DNA of 64,000 bases from Wurfbainia villosa (taxonomy: Eukaryota > Streptophyta > Magnoliopsida > Zingiberales > Zingiberaceae), in contig CM046000.1 in NCBI GenBank assembly GCA_025175895.1, positions 34,260,720-34,324,719 of the forward strand, written 5' to 3'. The notes beneath the pieces are model-generated. The model saw nothing but the letters and a program-made list of their open reading frames with translations. It was not told the DNA's origin and ran no database searches. Below, piece by piece: positions 1 through 10,961 of the stretch (within the stretch, counting starts at the first letter, position 1; every line of letters starts with the position of its first letter). The translations under genes were made by a program, and so were the position numbers.

Positions 1-1526
1 TGCATTGGAGAATGTATACTGAATGGCCTGCCATGAGAAAATATCATGGATCGTTATATGAGTGTCATATACTTTCTCATGTGGCTATTAGTATGACTAT
101 TAGTCCTTAGACCTGAAGTCACCATGCTTCCCTACATAAGGAGTTGCATGCTTTGGCTTCGTCAAACGTCACCCGTAAATGGGTGGACTATAAAGGCGAT
201 TACTGGGTATGTAACAAATTATGAGGAGGGATGTGAGTGATATAGATGGGATCTATCGCTCCTATATGACGGAAGTGACATCGTTATTCTTGATAGAGTG
301 AGACCACGAAGTGCATGGCCATGCCCAAATGAGTCAATATGAGATATTGAGCTCATTTGATTAGAGTGAGTCTACTTGGAGTTCAAGATATAGATTGTAC
401 CGAGGATGACATGGTCTATGCCTCAATTGGTCAATCTAGATGTCAAGGATAGAGGGACATTGTCACATATTGTGAGAGTTACAATTAGTAGTCACAAAGG
501 TGATGTTGGAACTCAACATTCTTGTAACTTGGATAGCAATGATGTGTTGCTAGATACCGCTCATTGCTTATGTTCCTAAATCAGTTTAGGAGCATTGCCA
601 ACGTTACAAGAACCTATAGGGTCACACACAAAGGGCAATTAGATGGAGATTAGGTTCATATGATAAACCATGAGGATTAGGTTCATGGGATGAACCATGA
701 GGATTAGGTTCATAGGATGAACCAAATTGGATTAAGAGTAATCCAAATTAGACTAATTAAGTTAGACTCAAGTTGATTCAAGTGTTGAATGAGTCTAATT
801 TAGATTTGATTCATTGAGTCAATTTAAATTAATGAATAGAGATTCATTAAATCAAATTGACTTGAGTCAAGTGGTTAGATTTGATCAACCATGAGAGATA
901 AGAGGTCAAGTTTGACTTGACTTGAGAGGGAAGATGAATGGTCAATTTTGACTTGACCAATTGCCATGTCATGGTGACATGGCATGTGGGCCGTCCAATG
1001 ATGGTGTTCCACATCATCATGGACTTATCATGTGGTGCCACCTCATGAGGGAGACCAAGATCCATTGGCTCTTGGAGTTACATGCATGCATGTTAACCCC
1101 CCCCCCCCCCCAACAATAAGTGGCCGGCCACTATTTTCATTAGATGGGAATTCATTTTGTTTTAACTCTATCTTCTTCTTCCTTGGATCTTCTCCCTCTC
1201 AAGCTCTCTCCCAATCCTCATCTTGCCATGGACATCAAGGGTGCTATCACACTCTAAAGTGTCTTCTCCACCATTTGTCCGTGTGGATTCTTGTAGAGGA
1301 GTGTACATTTGACACTCTTCGAGATCCGGCAAAGCTTTTGGACGAGCGGGATAAGCGAAGGGCGTCGCTATGAGGGTATTGCTCTCAACATATAGATCTA
1401 TGGTAGATCTAGGTTTCTTTGAACACATACATGTAATTATTTTTATATCTTCGCACAGATCCATGGCCGGGCTTCCGAGGTTTCTGCAACACAAAAAGTG
1501 GTTTTTGCGGCTCAGAAAGTCCAACA
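1..1526 (+). repeat. R2: 3' part of a family-R copia LTR (element or solo LTR)
   Basis: This stretch matches the R1 LTRs (33672 onward and 45008 onward) from about LTR position 334 to the end, which reads GTCCAACA. The LTR start is outside the window. It ends abruptly against a G LTR, so R2 was inserted into G; the next five bases, GATAG (1527-1531), are the predicted target-site duplication. Whether this is a solo LTR or the right end of a full element cannot be told from here. A long C run lies near 1098-1112. No open frame in it resembles a known protein. Confidence 0.85.
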
Positions 1527-1805
1527 GATAGCCCTCGTATCAAAGATTTGGGAGAATTAAGGAGGAACCTAGGGGTTGGCCTCATCTTCAGTAACTGTGG
1601 ATAGAAGGGTGTGATAGAGTCAAAAATGGAACACGTTCCAACTTGTCACAGGGATTGATTTGGCATCCTCGTACCGCCTACCCCATCCTAAAGCTAGGGG
1701 TTGACTTGGTATGGCAGAGGTAGTTCCCGATAGATGCAAAGGCTCATTGGGGAAGTGTATGATGTCCCTTCCACAAGACCATAGTTAGACGTCTAGACAA
1801 CATTG
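1527..1805 (+). repeat. G left (5') LTR, fragment 1
   Basis: Matches the right G LTR around 20113-20391. It is cut on the left by R2 and on the right by T1, and resumes at 7011. Bases 1801-1805 (CATTG) are the left copy of the T1 target duplication. The upstream part of this LTR lies outside the window. Confidence 0.8.
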
Positions 1806-2876
1806 TGTTGGATCGAGAAGCGTCGCTAGAGGGGGGGGTGAATAGCGATCGTAAATCTTTTCTTTTTCGTTCGTTCAATACGCAAAGTAAGCACAGCGGA
1901 AAATAAATGAACACGTTTATTTTACTTGGTTCACAACCCAGCGGTTGCTACTCCAAGGCCCTATCGGTCCTAGACCGCGTACGGAGGGCAAAGCACTAAA
2001 ACGTCTCCTCCTCGTTGGAGGTAGGAGACAACGATTACAAAAACCGAATACACGAGGATGAGGCAACAAGCCTACCTCACCTCGTTATGAAGATAAAAAA
2101 CACAGAATATAATATCAAAAATATTACTTGAATCTGCTGCCGACGAAGAAGATCTGAGGTTGTCGTCGCGTCGGCGTTATGACGGTGTTGAAGCGTTGGC
2201 GTTATAGGAGCACTTGATGAATAATTGATGATCTTTGGAGATGAATCCTCCCCTCCTTTTATAGACTTTAGCCTCTGAATTTGTCTCCTATTTCTTTGGA
2301 ACGGATCATGAATTTTTCCAAATTTTTATCGCTGGCGGCCGTCAAACGCGTTATCCGCTTTTGACCTAGCGCAAAGCCGAATCGTCGCCATCGATCGGCC
2401 GATCGATGTTTTCATCACCGATCGATGATACGATCGATGATCATCTCATCACCGACCGATAATAATGATCACACCGCTACTTCCTGCAGTAAGAGATTAG
2501 CTCGGAAAATGATAAATACGACGGTTTCTAACCGTCCGATCTCGACCTAGACCTTCCACAGGAAGTCTTAGTCGAATCGTCGCCTACGGTCGTCCCCGTA
2601 AAGAAGACACGACCTTACAATCTCTCACTCACACGAGCTTACCTCGATAGTAGCTCTCGCTTCCGGCCTTCCACTCGATTCCTTCGGCTCCCTCCGAATT
2701 CACTCAAGTGTCGCCCGACCACCACGGCTTCCTCCGGGTGTCGCTAGCCTTCAGCTCCAGCTTTAGTACTTTTCTGCACACTTGATTTAGCTCGTGAGAT
2801 AACAATATAAACTTAACTTTGTGTCTTTGGCATAATCAAAACACAGGTTCGATTATCTAGTGCCCCTGCACCAACA
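1806..2876 (-). repeat. T1 3' LTR
   Basis: 1071 bp, ends TG/CA. Nearly identical to 5931-7005 over most of its length, so insertion was recent; the exception is the segment about 2330-2485, which differs strongly (see findings). The block with a G run at 1825-1847 (GCTAGAG...GTGAATAGC) near the element-sense 3' end is shared with U, C and S LTRs. Confidence 0.93.
2256..2263 (-). promoter_or_regulatory. TATA box of T1 3' LTR
   Basis: Element sense reads CTATAAAAGG, an excellent plant TATA box in mid-LTR, just downstream (element sense) of the palindrome segment. The same motif is at 6373-6380 and at 37696-37703 in T2. Confidence 0.6.
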
Positions 2877-2890
2877 ATCTCCCCCTTTTT
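2877..2890 (-). other. T1 polypurine tract
   Basis: Element sense AAAAAGGGGGAGAT, directly next to the 3' LTR start TGTTGG, where plus-strand DNA synthesis is primed. T2 and U1 have near-identical tracts. Confidence 0.8.
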
Positions 2891-3987
2891 GATCTATGGC
2901 AAACCAACACAAAGTTAAGGGAAATTAAAGCATAAAACACATATAGTAGATGATGAATGCCATTCCCAAAAACTCTCCCTTAACCAAAACTCCCCCTTAA
3001 CCCTAGGTGAGTTTTGAAAGAGATACTTTAGTTTTCAAAAACAAATTTTGTGTTTCAAAATGAAATTTTGTGTTACTCCCCCTTAACTTTTGCTCTTCTC
3101 CCCCTTTTGCCATAAATCAAAAAAGAGTGTTGGGGTTTTTGTATAAAATAGGGGTTTAAAACAATGTCGTTTATGAATGCATCTAGATAAATCAAATATG
3201 AGTCCAAGCATGCGTCTAGCAATAGTTAGATAGATTGGTTTGAGGTGTGTCCTTCTGCACCAATAATCTAAAGATTTATAATATAACCCTTAAGATTAGT
3301 TTGCTCTCCCTTAGTCAAATATATGAAGTATAAGAGATGTAGGGGCGCTAAACTTTGGCCTCAGAGTTGTTAAGTACAATAGTTGAGAAAATAAGTAGTA
3401 TTTTGAAGGGATTGTTTCAAGTATATTTCAATTATCCTTAACATCTCACCCATTCTATGTGTCTCATAATTTGTTCACCTTATATGTTTTGTGAGATGAT
3501 TTTAAATTGATTAAAGATAGTCAACCTTGGGTTAGATTCAGATTTAACCTTTAGATCGTTAGAGAAATCAAGCCTGTGTCGTGGCGAGGCACAGGGGCCT
3601 TCTTTGATCGGAACAACGACCACTTCCTTAGACAAAGCCAAATTCAAGAAAATATTACTTAAGTCACTGAGGGTTACTTCCGGGTCTAACTAGTTGAGGA
3701 TACGGCGAGGTAGCTTCAGCTAGTTCCACTCGGTCAAGTGCACCAAGCTAGATACGCCTTATCTAGCTCGAATACACGAGACTTTGTCTCCCTAACGTAC
3801 TATCATCTCGCGTCCGATACTATATTATCAAGAGTTGACTAACTAGTTATTTATGAAAAGAGGCTCCCGAGGCTCAATCTTTCAAGGATTTTAGTTGGTT
3901 ATGTACGATTCTAAGTAAGTTCACAAGTTAATGTAAATTCTAAGCATGCAATGGTTTTGCTAAGTAAGCGGGTATACTATTTTAGTG
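2891..3987 (-). other. T1 3' non-coding region
   Basis: About 1.1 kb between the Gag-linker remnant and the polypurine tract. It carries several short runs of the CCCCCTTAA kind (element-sense purine tracts) near 2990-3110 and no supportable coding frame. The same sequence is at 36100-37070 in T2, in opposite window orientation. In an autonomous copia element the pol gene would lie here. Confidence 0.6.
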
Positions 3988-4440
3988 TTAGCTCCCTAGA
4001 CCATTGAACCAATAAGGTCTATTCAAATAATGAACTTGATCCTGAGGAATCCAATACTTATTAGTCCTAATATATGAATTTAATAAAACCTTTGGGACCC
4101 ATGCTTGGACTCTTTGATGACTACGATTTACGATAGACATATAAGACCTATTCGTAGTCTTTGACTTAAATCCGAGTCCGGCTTTGTTGTACACGGCCTT
4201 TGGGTTCCAAGTAGTTAAGGTTCTTAGATCCCAACGTGAACTTTTCCAACCTAGCCTCGACCTCTTGAACTTGGTCTTTCAAGAGAGAAGTTTTTCAATT
4301 TGGGTTGAGTTTCTCTAAAGAACTTGACTATTTTAAGAGATTAGAGTAGCCTCTTGCTTCAGGGTTTCAACCTCCTCAAGTAAAGACACAACCCTATACT
4401 CGGAATTAATTAATAACCTATTAAGCAGTTTAATTGTACT
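3988..4440 (-). pseudogene. T1 Gag-linker remnant (coiled coil then VWIP/WVPK-type linker)
   Basis: Read on the minus strand, a leucine-rich heptad-like stretch (LLNRLL, SLLEEVETL) precedes an open segment at 3988-4194 that includes MSIVNRS, AWVPK, YWIPQ and HYLNRPYW. In SIRE-like copia elements such a linker sits between the Gag zinc knuckle and the protease; the matching part of S is about 54600-54960. Stops and a frame change separate it from the Gag upstream. T2 keeps the same piece in better condition at 35550-36088. Nothing downstream looks like protease, so this is the end of the coding part. The function is unknown; a Gag multimerisation role for the coiled coil is an inference. Confidence 0.6.
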
Positions 4441-4471
4441 GTAAAGTGTACTAATTAAAGAGAAATCAACC

Positions 4472-5432
4472 TTAACTTTCCCTTTGGTCCGGCTTTGAGT
4501 TTTCTCTCGAAATAATCTTGGGTCGGATCGGAGTTGGGATTGACTCGACTCCTCCGCTTGCCATGTAAGCTATGTCTTCTCCGTTGTCCCAAGTTGCATG
4601 GAAGGCTTTCCTTGCTCCCTTTTTCTTTTGGTTCTCATTCTTCAATTTCCTTCTTTCTTGTCGAACTATTCTCCGCACAATATTGACTATTATGGCCTCC
4701 TCTTCGGATTCGGATTCGTCTTCGGGTTCGAGTTCATCTACTTGCCTAGTAGGTGGCTTGCTTCTTTGTCCTGCAAGTAGAGCAATACCTCTCTCGGCCC
4801 GGATCACGTTAGTTTGCTCATGAAGTTCAAACTCGGAAAATAATTCATCTAACCTAAGCTTCGATAGGTCCTTAGAGACCTTGTAGGCATCGACCATGGA
4901 TGCCCACAAGGTAGTCCTAGGAAATGAATTAAGAACGTACCTTAATAGGTCACGGTTTTCGACCTTGTGTCCGATGGTGTGTAGGCCGTTGACAATGTCC
5001 CGACGCGGCGTGTAGTTGTGTTGCCGTCTCGTGTTCTTGCATCTTGAGGTTATACAACTTATTGAAAAGAAGGTCACGTTTACATACCTTAGCATCGGGT
5101 GTTCCTTCGTGTAGCTCAATTAATTTATTCCATAGGTCCTTGGCGCTAATGAATGGTCCGATGCGGTTGAGTTCCTCCTTGGACAAGCCACATTGCAATA
5201 TTTGGGTTGCTCTTGCATCGGCTTCGATTTGCCTCTTGGTTGCATTTGTCCACTTGTTGAAATCCAAGGGCTCTCCTTGATCATTGGTGGGTAAAGCAAA
5301 GCCGGTTTGGATTATTATCCAAGTCTCGACTTGTGTTTTCAAGAAACACTCCATCCGACCTTTCCAATAACGGAAATCATCTCCGTTAAAGAACGGAGGT
5401 CGGGTGGTGCTATATCCCTCAATGTTAGCCAT
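4472..5432 (-). pseudogene. gag: T1 gag (UBN2-type copia Gag), frameshifted, no zinc knuckle
   Basis: Gag is the structural protein that packages element RNA in virus-like particles. The ATG at 5430-5432 starts MANIEGYSTTRPPFFNGDDF, followed by YWKGRMECFL and then WNKLIELHEG and FPRTTLWASMVDAYK, hallmarks of copia Gag (DUF4219 then UBN2). Near 4990-5010 a two-base loss relative to T2 shifts the frame after TQLHA; the rest reads on in another frame to 4472, giving about 310 codons in all. The C-terminal part is acidic (EPEDESESEEE) then basic, but the CCHC zinc knuckle found in S (55271-55312) and twice in U1 is absent. About 485 bp of leader separates the start from the primer site. Confidence 0.85.
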
Positions 5433-5916
5433 TAAGTATCTTGCAAAAACACAAATAAAAACCAAAGAGAATTCCAAGACTTGGTCTTGGATTAGTAATG
5501 CGGGAAGTAATAGGACAAAAAAAAACAGAAATAAATAAGGAGGAAAAAAAAACTAAAAAATTTGAAACTTACGACCTTCGATGTCCCCGAAAGGGTACTA
5601 AACACTGGATTTTGGGGCTGGAAACAGCTTGTTACGGGGGTAAACCCCCATAAGAAGTGTAGATCTTTCAGAGAGCTTCGATTTGGTGGGTAGATCGTTT
5701 CGTGAGTCCACTCGTAGCAAAAGTTATGCTCGTTTGATCGTGAGGTACTCCGAAGGAGATTAGTACTAGCAAAAACACAACCAAAAACTATGTACCAAGA
5801 CTTGGTCTTGGATTAGTAGTGCGGGAAACAAAACCTAAGAAATATACGAATCGAAAAATACGAAAAGAAAACCAAAACGTGCTAGATTGGTGGTTTCACC
5901 AAATCTTAGCGCCCCC
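5433..5916 (-). other. T1 leader
   Basis: Non-coding interval between primer site and gag ATG. It contains two similar copies of a short stretch (5473-5510 and 5800-5832, both with GACTTGGTCTTGGATTAGTA), so part of the leader is duplicated. The matching sequence in T2 (35226-35550) lies inverted. Confidence 0.55.
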
Positions 5917-5928
5917 GCTCTGATACCA
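5917..5928 (-). other. T1 primer-binding site (initiator tRNA-Met)
   Basis: Element sense TGGTATCAGAGC, two bases from the 5' LTR end. This is the usual copia primer site. Confidence 0.9.
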
Positions 5929-5930
5929 AT

Positions 5931-7005
5931 TGTTGGATCGAGAAGCGTCGCTAGAGGGGGGGGTGAATAGCGATCGTAAATCTTTTCTTTTCGCTCGCTT
6001 CAATACGCAAAGTAAGCACAGCGGAAAATAAATGAACACGCTTATTTTACTTGGTTCACAACCCAGCGGTTGCTACTCCAAGGCCCTATCGGTCCTAGAC
6101 CGCGTACGGAGGGCAAAGCACTAAAACGTCTCCTCCTCGTTGGAGGTAGGAGACAACGACATAAAAACCGAATACACGAGGATGAGGCAACAAGCCTACC
6201 TCACCTCGTTATGAAGATAAAAACACAGAATATAATATCAAAATATTACTTGAATCTGCTGTACGAAGAAGATCTGAGGTTCGTGCGTCGGCGTTATGAC
6301 GGTGTTGAAGCGTTGGCGTTGTAGGAGCACTTGATGAATAATTGATGATCTTTGGAGATGAATCCTACCCTCCTTTTATAGACTTTAGCCTCAGAATTTG
6401 TCTCCTATTTATTTGGAACGTATCATTAATTTATCCAAATTTTTATCGCTGCGCGCGTCAAGCGTTATCCGCTTTGACCTAGCGCAAAAGTCGAATCGTC
6501 GCCATCGATCGGTGATGCCTCTCATCGATCGGTGATGACGATCGATGATGCATCATCACCGATCGTGATAACGATCGCCAATGTCGAATGATTGCCGGCC
6601 ACCGCCACTTCCCTGCAGTAAGAGATTAGCTCGGAAAATGATAAATACGACGGTTTCTAACCGTCCGATCTCGACCTAGACCTTCCACAGGAAGTCTTAG
6701 TCGAATCGTCGCCTACGGTCGTCCCCGTAAAGAGGACACGACCTTACAATCTCTCACTCACACGAGCTTACCTCGATAGTAGCTCTCGCTTCCGGCCTTC
6801 CACTCGATTCCTTCGGCTCCCTCCGAATTCACTCAAGTGTCGCCCGACCACCACGGCTTCCTCCGGGTGTCGCTAGCCTTCAGCTCCAGCTTTAGTACTT
6901 TTCTGCACACTTGATTTAGCTCGTGAGATAACAATATAAACTTAACTTTGTGTCTTTGGCATAATCAAAACACAGGTTCGATTATCTAGTGCCCCTGCAC
7001 CAACA
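5931..7005 (-). repeat. T1 5' LTR
   Basis: 1075 bp. Over about 370 bp at the U3 end (6628-7005 versus 2500-2876) I see essentially one substitution against the partner. The segment about 6455-6605 is scrambled relative to 2330-2485. The TATA box is at 6373-6380. Confidence 0.93.
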
Positions 7006-7319
7006 CATTGCGACGCACAAGCGAAACCGAAGTCCTAGAATCTCATTCAAAGACTCGTAGCAAATCTTCTCTTCCTCCGTGTGACACCATACTTGAGTTA
7101 GGTCCACCATCAACCCCTCATTCGTGAACCCTAGGATTCCCAATCCGAACAACAATACATCCACTGGACAAACCGATACTTGAAATCTCAGCCCCTGTTG
7201 GATCGATATTCTTTATTACTTGATGACACCTGTGCACTTGCGGGCTTTGAGCACGAGCATGCGCTTCAAGTCCTCGACGATTCCCGTCGTGAGATTTGAG
7301 GTCACGTTCGCAAGCATCA
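7006..7319 (+). repeat. G left (5') LTR, fragment 2
   Basis: Resumes the G LTR after T1; 7006-7010 is the duplicated CATTG. It matches 20392-20704 and ends GCATCA at 7319, seven bases before the primer site. Confidence 0.8.
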
Positions 7320-7325
7320 AGTTTT

Positions 7326-7343
7326 TGGCGCCGTTGCTGGGGA
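7326..7343 (+). other. G primer-binding site (tRNA-Asp type)
   Basis: TGGCGCCGTTGCTGGGGA matches the tRNA-Asp primer site used by Athila-like and related plant gypsy elements, with one apparent change (T for C at 7338). It fixes G as gypsy-like and on the plus strand. Confidence 0.8.
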
Positions 7344-7593
7344 ATGTTGATTCGATATCGAATTGAAAGTGGACAGTTGGATCGGACTTAGGGTAGATTT
7401 GTTTTCTTATTTTTCTTATTTTAGTTTTAGACTTTTAATTATTTAAATTTAGTTTAGATTAATTTTAGTAGACATCTTGTTATATTTTAGTTTTTTTAGT
7501 CTTTCTTCATCTGGTTTAGTGCTCCAGTTTAATTAAGACTCTTGCCAAAGCACTGTTATTCCTTTCCTTGTCTATATTTTCTTGTATATAAAG
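7344..7593 (+). other. G leader
   Basis: AT-rich, T-run-rich stretch with no coding frame, between the primer site and the first ATG of the G reading frame. Confidence 0.5.
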
Positions 7594-8597
7594 ATGCATG
7601 ATTTTACTCATGATTATGGTCAATTTAATGTTGTGAGTTTCGGTAACAATTATTGTGAGCATTGTGGTGAAACGTGGCATACCATTAACGATTGTTCGGA
7701 TATATTTGAACCTTCGAAATTTGAACAAGAAGATGTCACCTATGATTACAACCAGTGGCCATGAGATGAAGCCTATTTATATAGTTATGACCCCGGCTAC
7801 TTGAACCCTCAATATTATTTCCCAAGTGAACACGAGAGCTATGAATCACCATGTGAATTTTATCCAGAACCAAGTCCCCACTTAGAAGCCTTGCTAGCCG
7901 ATTTTACTAGGGAATGCGAGGAGCATAGCTGACAATTTGAGGAGATTATGCAACAAGATCTAGCAAGAGAAGAAACCAAATGACGAGAAGGTGGCTTTGA
8001 TGACTGGATTACACCTAATATGGCGAAGACTCACTTTGAGCGAATGGATGAAGAAAACGTAGATGACATGGGAAGTAAAGAAGGGCAATCCATGCAATCA
8101 CCACTTGAAAAGAACTTGAGGAATATATAATTGATACTTTAATCAAGGAGTGCATTGCTTCAATCAAAATACCTCCTAACCTCAAGAATCTAGAAGAGCC
8201 TACCTTATCCCTCACCAAAACTTCAGTTACCAATAGCGAAGCTTTTTTTGTGTTTTTTAATGATAAAATTTTATTCGACATAATAGAATCTACTAATCAA
8301 TCTTTTGGTGAGAATGCCCATGGTGAGTTATGTTATTTACAACATTTGGACAAAATGGAATACTCTAATCAAACTCCTGATAATTCTTTGAAGATAAGCA
8401 TGTTCAATCTTGAACCAAGGAAGGAAGCTAGTAAATATCTTGCCCCTCCACAAGCAAGATTTAAGAGATGTGGTGATGATGGACCACAAGGGAGGAGGCA
8501 TAAAGTGAGCAAATATCTTGCTCCCCCATGAGCAAGATTCAAACGCATCAAGAAGGGGAGGAAGAAAAATCCCCTTGGGCCACTAGAGCCAAGATGA
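7594..8597 (+). pseudogene. G internal protein with N-terminal CCHC zinc knuckle, broken
   Basis: From the ATG at 7594 one frame runs about 170 codons. It is interrupted only by three TGA stops (7762, 7930, 7981), then shifts frame near 8120 and continues to TGA at 8595. Near residue 20 is C-E-H-C-G-E-T-W-H-T-I-N-D-C, a CX2CX4HX4C zinc knuckle as in nucleocapsids. The middle is acidic and aromatic (YYFPSEHESYE). The end holds a duplicated SKYLAPP-x-ARFKR motif (8433-8471 and 8506-8546), whose second copy has another TGA. All four TGA stops sit where CGA would be natural. Zinc knuckle first and basic repeat last is unlike a normal Gag. It may be a Gag remnant of a gypsy derivative; I do not recognise the family. 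A1 entered at its stop codon. Confidence 0.55.
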
Positions 8598-8600
8598 GAC

Positions 8601-10812
8601 TGTTAGGTTTCCGGCACCGCGGCAAGTGTGTATTCGAACATGTTTCATAAACATGTGTGTAGTGGAATAAATAAAAAGTAATAAATCTAATTTATTACAT
8701 CACACACACCACACGCATGCATAGTACAACATGTGTAGACATAACTGTAGTTTCAAATTTTGCAATAAAAGGAAATTTATTCTACATATACCTGACGTAT
8801 CACGTGTAGCGGGAAAGACATCAACCGGAGCGACCCTCGCTAGAATTGCCTTTATCCGTATCCACGCCGAGTACCTTCGGGATGACTTCACAAAGTCACG
8901 AGCCTCGTCTTTGTACGATTCACTAGCCTCGTGTCGAAGACGATGTGATCGAGAGAAGGTCAAAATCTGAATCAAAATTCGGATTCAAAATTGAGTCCCC
9001 AAAACTCGCTTCTCTGGAGAGGTATTCGTCAACCGTTTGACGAATCCTTCGTCCTCCACCTATAAGGATTACCGGAGATCGAATCCCCGGCAAGGAAGCC
9101 GCTGTCGGAGCTCCAAACATCGTCCAAATGATGCTCCGACAAGAAGGAAACAAGCTGTCCATAAAATTGGACAGCTTTGGTGGAGGATGTTGCGCCGGCC
9201 AAATAAGGAAAGCTAGATGCTCACCTTGTCCCTGGAGCCAAGGAAGATCACCGGAGGGTCGCCGTAGGATCGCCGGCAGGTGCTTGGATGCCGGCAACAA
9301 CTTGGATGGCGGCACAAGGGGTGGGCAGTGGCAAGGGCTTGGGCGCCGACTACAAGGAGAGGAGGGAGAGGGGCGACAATATTAGATTAGGTTTTCACAA
9401 AACCCTTAAGACCTATTTTTATAGAGAACAAATTCTCCTAATGGTTATTGGTTCATAACCAAAAATTTGTTAACCTGCTCCATTAATTTAAGTTAAAATA
9501 AACTAAATCGATTTGTTCTATTTTAAGTTAAAACGAACCGAACCAACTTTGGTTCATTCGTTTAAAACAAACCAAACCCCTTTGGTTTATTCTCCACCAT
9601 TGAATTAGAACCAAACCAATTTGGTTCATCCATCATGTCTTCATAAGACACGACCCATCCACGCTTCCATTGCGACTGAAACGATTTCATGCTCACTCCT
9701 TGTTTGGTCCAACCAAACCTAGTTTCTCTCGGTCTGAGAATCTCATTCTCAAGCTCATTTTAAATCCTTCGGATTACGCTCGTTGTGCATGTGACCAAAT
9801 AGGTTCTCAGTTTATGTTGACCATCTATAATTAACTATTAATTATAGAACGATCATGAGTGGCACCTAGTAGTACATCATGATCCCCAATTAATCGAAAA
9901 GATCAACGGTTGATCCAGAACTATTTCTGAAACCCTTCAGCAGCTACAATGAATCGTGCTCCATTCCTTTCACTCATCTTATACCCACTGGTTCAGGACA
10001 TGGTCTATAGTGTCTGTCCCCACTATGTTGACTACGTCACACCTAGCCCAAGTATCATTTCCTCGTCCTACGGATTCTAGTTACTGCACATGTATCCAAG
10101 AGTACCTTACTCTAAACATGTAATGCTTTTGGCCAAAGACTTTAGTAATAATCCGACGAGAGGCCATGAGTATATATCTCCTTGCAAGGAGTGGTGAATC
10201 CTTTATAAGCTATTCAAACACCTTCGATCACTTCGACTTATATCCAATCATCCTGGGTTCACATCTCCTCAAAGATGCTTGCTTAAGATGTCAAAGCATA
10301 AGTCTTCATGACCAAGATGACTTGAATACCGCAAGTCAAAGGAACATCGCACTTAAGCTGCAGTAAGAACTTCATTGACATATCCATATATACAGAGAAC
10401 CATATGAAGTCTTACATCTGGTCACTCCAATGAACTAGTTACCATAACTAGCATCCACGATTAACTCCGGACATCATAATATCTCCAGCCAGTGAGAATC
10501 AGTTGCTTGGATACACCAAAGAGTATACCTCGTGCTAGTCTCGACAGAATTGATAGTGTCTAAATCCATCAATTCATCGACTAGGGATAATTCCAATATA
10601 TCACAATTACATATGTAGAGATACTCACTAGTTGTGATCCAATCACGAATTCTCTCATGCTGTGAATCATATCGGGGACATTCAGTAAATGAGTTTAAGA
10701 TCTAATCAAATACATGAAAACATGTACACTCAAATAGTGAATCTTCATTTATCAAATAATTGGTACGACCATAAGGCAATTGCCTTAGGACATCTCTCAT
10801 ATATTACTAACA
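8601..10812 (-). repeat. A1 3' LTR
   Basis: 2212 bp, begins TGTTAG (plus strand) and ends CTAACA. It holds a segment about 9083-9381 that is absent from the partner LTR; A3 also has it (about 62810-63110), so the partner lost it. Confidence 0.9.
9415..9423 (-). promoter_or_regulatory. TATA box of A1 3' LTR
   Basis: Element sense TATAAAAAT; the same site is at 16316-16324 in the partner LTR and, as TATAAAAT, at 62763-62770 in A3. Confidence 0.5.
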
Positions 10813-10823
10813 AACTCCCACTT
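10813..10823 (-). other. A1 polypurine tract
   Basis: Element sense AAGTGGGAGTT, directly before the 3' LTR. Confidence 0.7.
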
Positions 10824-10961
10824 GGCCTAATGTCAATCGCTATGGTATCCAATACCATAAGCTCTAACTTGACCCTCAAACTTACTTTGAGGTAATGCCT
10901 TAGTTAAAGGATCCGCTAAGTTCCTTTCAGTGGGATCTTCTCGATTTGCATTTCCTTCCTA

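Larger units (their letters stand above)
1806..7005 (-). mobile_element. T1: non-autonomous LTR element with gag but no pol (TR-GAG type), copia-like
   Basis: A complete 5.2 kb element read on the minus strand. LTRs at 1806-2876 and 5931-7005 begin TGTTGG in element orientation and end CCAACA. A perfect target duplication CATTG flanks it (1801-1805, 7006-7010). The primer site matches initiator tRNA-Met and a polypurine tract abuts the 3' LTR. The only recognisable coding region is a Gag of the UBN2/copia type followed by a coiled-coil and linker segment; no protease, integrase, reverse transcriptase or RNase H is present. This fits the published TR-GAG class. It sits inside the left LTR of G. 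Movement would need enzymes in trans; S (48912-57515) is the closest candidate type in the window. Confidence 0.93.

Noticed and set aside
1098..1112. Long C runs here and in LTR ends (22238, 27457, 32486, 38119) as functional elements
   Set aside because: Run length is unreliable in sequencing. The conserved block around the runs is reported, but length differences are not interpreted.
8923..9385. Frames of 80-130 codons on both strands in the A1 3' LTR
   Set aside because: The region is LTR, GC-richer than its surroundings, and is deleted from the partner LTR; both-strand openness points to chance.
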